From Mucilaginibacter dorajii (GTDB lineage Bacteria > Bacteroidota > Bacteroidia > Sphingobacteriales > Sphingobacteriaceae), in assembly GCF_024808255.1 (NCBI RefSeq), contig NZ_JANTYS010000001.1, positions 310,001 to 374,000 on the forward strand: a stretch of DNA of 64,000 nucleotides, read 5' to 3'. The stretch's first letter is position 1. Each line of letters starts with the position of its first letter. Below the pieces are notes generated by a model. That model did not search any database, was not told the origin of the DNA, and saw nothing but the letters and a program-made list of their open reading frames with translations. This document shows, in pieces, positions 38,582 to 44,378 of the stretch. A program made the translations under genes and the position numbers.

Positions 38582-39075
38582 TTCTTCCTTTGCTCATACT
38601 CCATAATATCTCCTATGCCATTTTCAGATGGAGAGCATTGACTAACTTTATAGAGCTTTTGTTCAGTATTAAAAAAATATATCGTTGGGTAAATTGATTT
38701 AAGGCTATTGTTGCCCGCAAAAACACTGTTTTTATCAATGATTAACATATTGCTCTTGTAATATTCTCCATATCGGGCTCTTAAAAGTTTTTCAGAATCG
38801 AAGTTTGTAAGAATAAATCTTATAAAATTATACTTCTTAGGCTGTTGGAGACATTGGATCATATAAACCTCTGCCGTGGAAATACATCCACCACAACCGG
38901 CTCTTGGTATAACCATGTATAAAGTGGCTTGTAGTTGTTTTGACTTTGTGACACTCTCCAAACTATTTTTAAATTGTTTGTCTAAAGTGTTATAAACGGA
39001 ATTTTTATTACTGCACCCCAAGGTAATAATGGACAAAAAAGTGATTGCAATAAATAGAGAGTTCAGGTTTTTCAT
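38578..39075 (-). CDS. CGGC thioredoxin-like lipoprotein of the peptide locus
   Basis: This 165-residue lipoprotein has a signal ending IITLGCSNK, with Cys21 the lipid anchor. A thioredoxin-like fold is suggested by the strand TLYMVIPRAGCGGC, with the CxxC pair at Cys61 and Cys64 at the start of a helix. A later PTIYFFNTEQKLYKV resembles the cis-Pro strand. The role is probably redox handling of cysteine pairs in the periplasm. The tandem peptides upstream each have four cysteines, which gives it obvious substrates. It overlaps the receptor gene by 4 bp. Confidence 0.7.
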   Translation of the reverse strand: MKNLNSLFIAITFLSIITLGCSNKNSVYNTLDKQFKNSLESVTKSKQLQATLYMVIPRAGCGGCISTAEVYMIQCLQQPKKYNFIRFILTNFDSEKLLRARYGEYYKSNMLIIDKNSVFAGNNSLKSIYPTIYFFNTEQKLYKVSQCSPSENGIGDIMEYEQRKK

Positions 39076-39154
39076 AAAAAGTTGACACTATCCCATTATT
39101 CAAAAAATGGGGGATATCATATTGGTTAATTCCAATAAAAGAAGCTATATGACA

Positions 39155-39197
39155 ATTAATGGCAAGTTTCAGCTTCCGCCATTACCCGCCATTAATT
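39155..39197 (-). promoter_or_regulatory. Intercistronic inverted repeat after the peptide genes
   Basis: AATTAATGGC (39155-39164) and GCCATTAATT (39188-39197) form a perfect 10-bp inverted repeat with a 23-nt loop. It lies directly after the last peptide gene and before the thioredoxin-like gene. It is not followed by a T-run on the minus strand, so it may be a processing or stabilising stem that makes the peptides more abundant than the downstream proteins. Confidence 0.5.
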
Positions 39198-39215
39198 ATC
39201 TTAATAATCAGTTTG

Positions 39216-39488
39216 TTAATGTAGCACGCAATTATGTGTATTACTGACTACATTTAAACACTCCGCATTAGGTCTGTCCATAGCTGCTGTGCAGACGCCT
39301 GCATTAAATTCACCTGCAAACATCGCTTCGTTGCAGTATGCAGTTGAAGTGGTGCCGAGCATCAGCTTTGAAACTGTTATTTTAACCCCGGCTACCTTAT
39401 GGGTATTACTGGTGTAAGAAAAACCCAGGTAAGACATGCTAAATATGCTGGCAATAGCCATTGCTTTAAAGATTTTCATTTTTTTCAT
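39216..39488 (-). CDS. Secreted four-cysteine peptide precursor 1
   Basis: The protein has 90 residues. The start MKKMKIFKAM is chosen because it gives the same 50-residue leader as its three paralogues. A hydrophobic helix (residues about 8-22) is followed by KVAGVKITVSKLMLG and TSTA, after which the core YCNEAMFAGEFNAGVC starts at Tyr51. The four core cysteines follow the pattern C-x13-C-x10-C-x9-C. The hydrophobic leader, a conserved motif well after it and a small Cys-rich core are the layout of Bacteroidota secreted peptide families such as NVEALA. Its molecular role is unknown. It is the most diverged of the four and the last in transcription order. Confidence 0.8.
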   Translation of the reverse strand: MKKMKIFKAMAIASIFSMSYLGFSYTSNTHKVAGVKITVSKLMLGTTSTAYCNEAMFAGEFNAGVCTAAMDRPNAECLNVVSNTHNCVLH

Positions 39489-39548
39489 GATAGATAGAAA
39501 GTTTGTCCAAACAAATGTTTATTAAGGTTGTGATGATCTTATCATTTA

Positions 39549-39818
39549 TTATTCAATGATACAAGCCGTTCCTGACGCTGAAGCGGTGCATCTGGATTCT
39601 GGGAAGGATGCAGTGCCACTACATTTGCCATTGTTTGATTCATTTTTATACCGTGCTTCGTTACAATAGGCCTGGGCTTGATTTCCTACCGTTAATAAGG
39701 ATACTGATATTCTTTCATTTGCAACTTTTTGGGTTTTATTAACGACTGTTACGCCTAAATAAGAAACGGTGAAAACTAACGCAACCAATAACAATTTTAG
39801 ATTTTTCTTTAGTTTCAT
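39549..39818 (-). CDS. Secreted four-cysteine peptide precursor 2
   Basis: The protein has 89 residues. The 50-residue leader has the hydrophobic run LLLVALVFTVSYLGVTVV, the conserved KVANERISVSLLTVG and a closing NQAQA. The core is Y51 to E89, beginning YCNEARYKNESNNGKC, with cysteines spaced x13, x10, x8. An SPase I-like AQA site directly before the core suggests cleavage there, although its distance from the hydrophobic helix is unusual and may imply a second processing protease. It lies 60 bp from each neighbouring peptide gene. No domain is recognised. Confidence 0.82.
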   Translation of the reverse strand: MKLKKNLKLLLVALVFTVSYLGVTVVNKTQKVANERISVSLLTVGNQAQAYCNEARYKNESNNGKCSGTASFPESRCTASASGTACIIE

Positions 39819-39878
39819 AACTTTTAATGTTTAATAGAAAATTAAATGAGTACACTTCGTTGGCAAGGATAACAGTTG

Positions 39879-40160
39879 CTATGGCTTGACATGAGCACCT
39901 GTGCAATTTTCACCGCTGGTTGCAATAAAGCATCGCGATTCAGCCTCAAACGATTGTCCTGAACACTTGCCATTGTTGACCTCGCCAGGGTACATCGCTT
40001 CATTGCAATACGCCTGGGCCTGATTCCCAAGAGAAATTGTACTGATCGTGATTTTTTTACCTGCCAATTTCATTTCCTTGCTGGAATAATTAATTCCTAA
40101 AAACGAGATAGTAAATGCCGCTACTATCAAACCGGTTCTGAATAACGCTGTTGCTTTCAT
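39879..40160 (-). CDS. Secreted four-cysteine peptide precursor 3
   Basis: The protein has 93 residues. The leader MKATALFRTGLIVAAFTISF continues with KLAGKKITISTISLG and ends in NQAQA at residue 50. The core, Y51-P93, begins YCNEAMYPGEVNNGKC with cysteine spacing x13, x10, x8 and has an extra C-terminal tail (TGAHVKP). The NNGKCSG segment is almost identical to that of precursor 2, pointing to a recent duplication. It is encoded 19 bp after precursor 4. Confidence 0.82.
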   Translation of the reverse strand: MKATALFRTGLIVAAFTISFLGINYSSKEMKLAGKKITISTISLGNQAQAYCNEAMYPGEVNNGKCSGQSFEAESRCFIATSGENCTGAHVKP

Positions 40161-40179
40161 ATAAGACAGTTTTCAATGA

Positions 40180-40449
40180 TTATAATTTACATTCTGATTT
40201 GCTAGGATCAAGCGGTTCAAGGCATCTTGTAGTAGGGTCTTCAAAATGCCCGGTGCAAAGGCCATTATTGTGATCACCCTTTCCAGCTTCATTACAATAG
40301 GCTTGAGCGGTAGAACTTAAGGAGATTAAAGAAACATTCACTTTTTCACCGGCAACTTTTTGAACTTGATTTGTAATCGTAAAGCCGAAATAGGAAACTC
40401 CGAAGACTGTAGCTACTAAGGCAGTTTTAAATAGTTGTTGAATTTTCAT
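40180..40449 (-). CDS. Secreted four-cysteine peptide precursor 4
   Basis: The protein has 89 residues from the Met at 40449. A longer in-frame start at 40506 would add 19 hydrophobic residues and break the 50-residue leader rule, so I reject it. The leader MKIQQLFKTALVATVFGVSY is followed by KVAGEKVNVSLISL and ends in STAQA. The core begins YCNEAGKGDHNNGLC, with cysteine spacing x12, x10, x10. It is the first gene of the minus-strand cluster and lies closest to the divergent sigma-factor gene, so the shared 460-bp interval should hold the main promoter. Confidence 0.82.
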   Translation of the reverse strand: MKIQQLFKTALVATVFGVSYFGFTITNQVQKVAGEKVNVSLISLSSTAQAYCNEAGKGDHNNGLCTGHFEDPTTRCLEPLDPSKSECKL

Positions 40450-40913
40450 AAATGGTATGGTTAAAATATTTAATAGTATAGTAATTAGGTATTCTGCGAT
40501 TAACAAAGCAAATCATGCTTAAAATATTTCAATGTCTATATATTTCCTTATTAATGGCCTACAGGCAGATTAAAGTATAAGCAGTTTATATCGTTTGTAT
40601 ACGACCTCTAAAATCAATTAAAATTAAGGAAGCCAGAGGGGGTAGGCAGGTCAATTTGGGGGGTGAAGCTGACCAAAATATAAATATTATAAGCTTGTTT
40701 TTCATAATAATAACATATTGTGCAATGAATACTAAAAAGATGTTATTTCTTTTTGATTATTAATAGAGAGGCCTGTAACGGTAGCATGGGATTCCTTCTT
40801 TCGTGATAGTTTTTTTGAGGGGGGCATTTTTCCTTGTAATAATGAAAAGAAATTTTTTGCTGCTTTTGTAACCTTTGGCAGAATTAGAGATATTACTTAT
40901 AAAATCGCTGAGA
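40450..40913. other. Divergent promoter region between the peptide cluster and an ECF sigma gene
   Basis: This 464-bp AT-rich interval has no gene. G-runs GAGGGGGTAGGC and TTTGGGGGGTG at about 40635-40667 recall the run before the first fecR gene (10751). I found no exact TTTG/TAnnTTTG pair for the peptide transcript. Confidence 0.4.
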
Positions 40914-41429
40914 ATGACGGATGAGTCTTTAATGGTACTTGTTAAAAATGATGATTTGGAAAAAGCATCGATCTTATACCAACGATACAAAAAGAAGCTT
41001 TACCATTTCTATTTATTTAGAAACTGTAATGACCAGGAAGCGTCTGAAGATTGTGTTCAGCAGGTATTTTATAGAATGATCAAGTATCGTAAATCATATA
41101 TTGAAGGCAACAATTTCGGTATATGGATATACAAAATAGCTCAAAATGTGCTCTATCAGGATTTGAAAAATCAGGCTAAGATGAATAGTATACAAAATGG
41201 ATTTAGAATTAATGAAATGTATACCGCTGAGCCCGACGAATATTCAACTATCAGACAGGCAATACAATTATTACCTGAACCTTATCGTGAGGTACTCATA
41301 ATGAGCAAATTTATGGAGTTAAAGTATGAAGAAATCGCTCAAATCAGCAATTGCTCAGTTGGAGTTATAAAAACGAGGGTATTCAGGGCAATCAGTCAAT
41401 TAAAGGAAAAATATAATAGCATAGCTTAG
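40914..41429 (+). CDS. ECF RNA polymerase sigma factor next to the peptide locus
   Basis: This 171-residue protein is read from the ATG at 40914 (MTDESLMVLVKNDD). An upstream in-frame TTG at 40875 would add 13 residues and is less likely. Region 2 spans residues about 16-80 (ASILYQRYKKKLYHFYLFRN, EDCVQQVFYRMIKYRKSY). Region 4 spans about 110-165 with the HTH YEEIAQISNCSVGVIKTRVF. It is of the general RpoE-like ECF type rather than FecI-like. Its stop is 1 bp from the start of the anti-sigma gene. Its position, divergent from the peptide genes, suggests that it controls them. Confidence 0.88.
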   Translation: MTDESLMVLVKNDDLEKASILYQRYKKKLYHFYLFRNCNDQEASEDCVQQVFYRMIKYRKSYIEGNNFGIWIYKIAQNVLYQDLKNQAKMNSIQNGFRINEMYTAEPDEYSTIRQAIQLLPEPYREVLIMSKFMELKYEEIAQISNCSVGVIKTRVFRAISQLKEKYNSIA

Positions 41430-41430
41430 T

Positions 41431-42318
41431 ATGAAAAGTGAAAAGATTGAACATCTTCTTATACAATATATCAATGGCGAAATATCATCTGCGGATAAAG
41501 CTATGCTTGAAAATCTATTTGAGCAGGACTCGATGCTTAAAGAGAAAGCAGCTGAGTTAGCTACGCTATGGCTATCGCTTGATGAAGTGAAGACTAAATC
41601 AGAGCCCAGCCCGGCAATGGACGCGGATTTTTATGATATGCTTCAAAATGTTGAAGTAAATCAAAAGCATAAAAATTCTCTTTTATTGCACAATAATCTG
41701 AAATCATGGTTGAAAATTGCCGCGACTGTTATTATGTGTTTAACAGCGTTTACTGTCGGGCGTTATACCGCTTCAAACAACCCCGTCTACAAATACAAAA
41801 CGGTTTTTATAAAGCAACCGATACCAGATTCATCCTTTAATCCTCACGGAGATTCTAAAAGGAGGCAGGAAGCTTTAGCTTCGGCCAAGCCAGCACCGCA
41901 TCGTATTTCAAAAAATAAGCTTAGTAACAGACACCCGAAGTTGTTTCAACAATTACGGTCGCTGTATGCTTCTGATCGCATAATGACCATACTGAAACTT
42001 AAGGAGAAAACGCACCTGAACACGGGTGAACTACGAGCTTTGGAACTTGTGCTTAACGAGGATCCCAATGAAGGCATACGTTTAACAGCACTGTACACCC
42101 TAAAGCCTATGGTCAGTCAGCCTGAAGTTCAACAAATTCTTATTGCTGCTTTGGGGCATCAGGATGATGAAGCCATTCAAACATCGATAGTCGACCTGCT
42201 TATCGCGGCTAAATCAAAGCAGGCTATACCAACAATGCTTGCTATGCTGGATAAAAAAAGCGTCAATACCATAACCCAGGAAAAAATTAAAACCAGCATA
42301 GAGGCTTTTTTAAACTAA
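41431..42318 (+). CDS. Membrane anti-sigma factor with HEAT-like C-terminus
   Basis: This 295-residue protein is directly coupled to the sigma gene. The N-terminal about 80 residues (KIEHLLIQYINGEISSADK) form a zinc-free anti-sigma-like domain. One membrane helix (residues about 92-112, WLKIAATVIMCLTAFTVG) places the C-terminus outside the cytoplasm. That part has two or three HEAT-like helical repeats (LALYTLKPMVSQPEVQQILI type, AIQTSIVDLLIAAKSKQAIP, MLAMLDKKSVN), a fold used for protein binding. It probably senses a periplasmic or peptide ligand and releases the sigma factor. That mechanism is inferred. Confidence 0.7.
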   Translation: MKSEKIEHLLIQYINGEISSADKAMLENLFEQDSMLKEKAAELATLWLSLDEVKTKSEPSPAMDADFYDMLQNVEVNQKHKNSLLLHNNLKSWLKIAATVIMCLTAFTVGRYTASNNPVYKYKTVFIKQPIPDSSFNPHGDSKRRQEALASAKPAPHRISKNKLSNRHPKLFQQLRSLYASDRIMTILKLKEKTHLNTGELRALELVLNEDPNEGIRLTALYTLKPMVSQPEVQQILIAALGHQDDEAIQTSIVDLLIAAKSKQAIPTMLAMLDKKSVNTITQEKIKTSIEAFLN

Positions 42319-42336
42319 ATAATCAACAAAACAACT

Positions 42337-43116
42337 ATGAAAAAAATAATCACACTATTTGCATTATTGAGTTTCAATATATGCATTGCGCATGGGCAGG
42401 ACCAGCCAAAAAAGTTAAAAATAAATATTGATAAGCAGAAAAACCTGGTAGTTTTTACGGGGGATGTATCTGTCGATTTTGAAGAATATGCAGGAGATGA
42501 CCTGCTGGTCGAACCTGTAAAAGACATTTCCATAAAAGATGGTCATGCCGAAGGGCTAACCCCGATAAAACTAAATAATCAGCCAGGTGACAGCTTAAAT
42601 TATAAACTGTCTTATGGCAACAATAATGACCTCCGGATAAGAATTACCGGTAATTGTAAACACCTGCATATAAAAGTGCCTAATAATTTGTTTTTGCTTA
42701 CAATTGAGGCAACTAGTTTTTTACCTAACTCTGAATTGTCAGTCCAAAATATTAAAAGCCAATTTATTATTCATGCTTTGATGAAAGTGATTCGCGTTAG
42801 TCATGTATCGGGGCCATTTTCAATTCATTCAGATTCCGGCAAGATCATATTGAATGATATCTTATGGGGAGCGAATGTTAGCTGGAACCTGCATCCGACA
42901 CCACCCCAGCTTGACTATCCTTATATGATCAGTTCCAATAAGTCAGATGTAGACATTTCTTTTCCTAAAAATCAAGAACTCAACATTGTGTCCAAAGCTG
43001 CAAATGGCAAGGTTTATTCCGATTTAGACCCCAAAAATACCAAACAAACCGAAGGTAAGCCGGAGGTATACTTATCAAGTGATTTTGGGAATATTTATTT
43101 AAGGCAACAACGTTAA
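42337..43116 (+). CDS. Secreted beta-rich protein, DUF4097-like, paralogue 1
   Basis: This 259-residue exported protein (signal MKKIITLFALLSFNICIAHG) has short repeated strands and a right-handed beta-helix-like profile similar to DUF4097 proteins. It shows no obvious catalytic residues and no anchor. Its paralogue follows 48 bp later, with the shared ending SSDFGNIYLRQQR versus NENGNVYLRKEN. In many Sphingobacteriaceae such proteins follow sigma and HEAT anti-sigma genes, as here. The function is unknown. Confidence 0.6.
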   Translation: MKKIITLFALLSFNICIAHGQDQPKKLKINIDKQKNLVVFTGDVSVDFEEYAGDDLLVEPVKDISIKDGHAEGLTPIKLNNQPGDSLNYKLSYGNNNDLRIRITGNCKHLHIKVPNNLFLLTIEATSFLPNSELSVQNIKSQFIIHALMKVIRVSHVSGPFSIHSDSGKIILNDILWGANVSWNLHPTPPQLDYPYMISSNKSDVDISFPKNQELNIVSKAANGKVYSDLDPKNTKQTEGKPEVYLSSDFGNIYLRQQR

Positions 43117-43164
43117 TAAAGTCATTCAAGCAAGGTTTTGATCATCCTTTTGAAATAAGCACCT

Positions 43165-43992
43165 ATGAAAATCGCCATTATCAGTTTATTTGCATTTTTT
43201 TGCTTTCAAATATGCCTGGGGCAATCATCTTCAGACAGGATCGATATTTCTTTAAAGAACAAGAAGAGCAAATTCGTTAAAATTTCTATCCAGGATGCCC
43301 AATCTCTTGACGTAGAAGGCTACGATGGAGAAGCGTTGATTATACGGCCGGTAAATACCCCAGCAGAGCCGACTGATTCAGCCGCAACGGGGCTGAAAGA
43401 AATCATGCCATCAATCCCATCGCCCCAATCAAAGCTTATCGCGCCCCAAATCCTGGAGAACAGCCAGACAATTGATATTAAATGCTGGTATGTCCCCAAT
43501 GAAAAGCGACATCTATTGATTAGGGTGCCGCGAAATACGCACCTTGCATTAGCGCTAAATACTTTTTTAGGAAATTCGAAAATGTCCGTTAAAAACTTTG
43601 ATGGGGAACTGGAAATTAGGGGCTCAGCGTCCAATTTTGAAATTAATAATATAACAGGGCCTTTGGTTTTAAACTTAACCGATATGACTACCGATCCGGG
43701 CAAAGTATCTATCTCACATATCAACTGGCAAAAAATATATGCCCAAAAAAAGAAATTGCCTTTTTATATTTTATCCAACTATCACGATGTGAATTTCTCA
43801 TTTCCTGAAAATATAAAAGTCAATGTAAACGTCACCTGTGTCAGGGGGAAACTATTTTCCAATTTAAACATAATTAACTCGCAAACGGATTCAAATACGA
43901 AAGACTCCTTTTCAGGGAGACTTAACGGTGGAGGTATTCCGATTTATATTCACAATGAGAACGGTAATGTTTATTTACGAAAGGAAAATTAA
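43165..43992 (+). CDS. Secreted beta-rich protein, DUF4097-like, paralogue 2
   Basis: This 275-residue paralogue of the previous protein has a signal ICLGQS and the same beta-repeat organisation. Similar segments include LRIRITGNCKHLHIKVPNN versus HLLIRVPRNTHLALALN and the closing GNVYLR. It is the last gene of the sigma operon. The minus-strand reading 43989-44108 over its end (39 codons) is more likely noise than a gene. Confidence 0.6.
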   Translation: MKIAIISLFAFFCFQICLGQSSSDRIDISLKNKKSKFVKISIQDAQSLDVEGYDGEALIIRPVNTPAEPTDSAATGLKEIMPSIPSPQSKLIAPQILENSQTIDIKCWYVPNEKRHLLIRVPRNTHLALALNTFLGNSKMSVKNFDGELEIRGSASNFEINNITGPLVLNLTDMTTDPGKVSISHINWQKIYAQKKKLPFYILSNYHDVNFSFPENIKVNVNVTCVRGKLFSNLNIINSQTDSNTKDSFSGRLNGGGIPIYIHNENGNVYLRKEN

Positions 43993-44378
43993 ATGTAACG
44001 GAAAGCGACTCTCATCGTACCCGGAACGGCATCTGCCCGTTCATCTCTATTTACGTCTCTGAGCCCAATGCGCTGTAAAGTGTCTTTTACCAGCTTTATA
44101 GTGCCCATCTTAGAGCATCGATAATGACTTTTGTTGTAATTTGGGTAGGATAACGATAGCAATCTCCGTAAAACACGCGGTTACACTTGCTTAATTCCAA
44201 ACCAGGGCGAAGAGTGGGTTCCGTTTTGCTTCCTCCTCATAATCCAACTATACCATAAAGCAGTTAACATTCATATTCTCCGAGTAAACAAATGTCGGAT
44301 TGCGTATTCTTACATCCCCTTCAAATGTTTGATGAAATTGTGCAATGATATATTAAATATAATATTTAATGTTAAAAC
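43993..44378. other. Intergenic region with a fragment of the epimerase tail
   Basis: This 386-bp interval between convergent operons holds, on the minus strand at 44191-44247, a small copy of the last 17 codons of the epimerase gene (see next entry). The rest shows no gene; a 39-codon minus frame at 43989-44108 is unsupported. A palindromic AT stem at 44352-44370 could end the minus-strand GH2 transcript. Confidence 0.5.
44191..44247 (-). pseudogene. Third copy of the epimerase 3' terminus
   Basis: On the minus strand the codons read YEEEAKRNPLFALVWN followed by a stop, almost the end of the protein at 47578-49002 (YEEEAKRNAFFAQVWN). Nothing upstream of it is homologous, so it is a short relic. 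Confidence 0.7.

Noticed and set aside
39216..40449. CRISPR array suspicion because of tandem similar units
   Set aside because: The units are protein-coding paralogues of about 270 bp with variable DNA; there are no short exact repeats or spacers.
40506..40507. Longer start for peptide precursor 4
   Set aside because: It would add 19 residues and break the exact 50-residue leader shared by all four precursors.
43989..44108. 39-codon minus-strand frame ending in FRYI
   Set aside because: It overlaps the end of a firm gene and has no recognisable family; chance or a relic.
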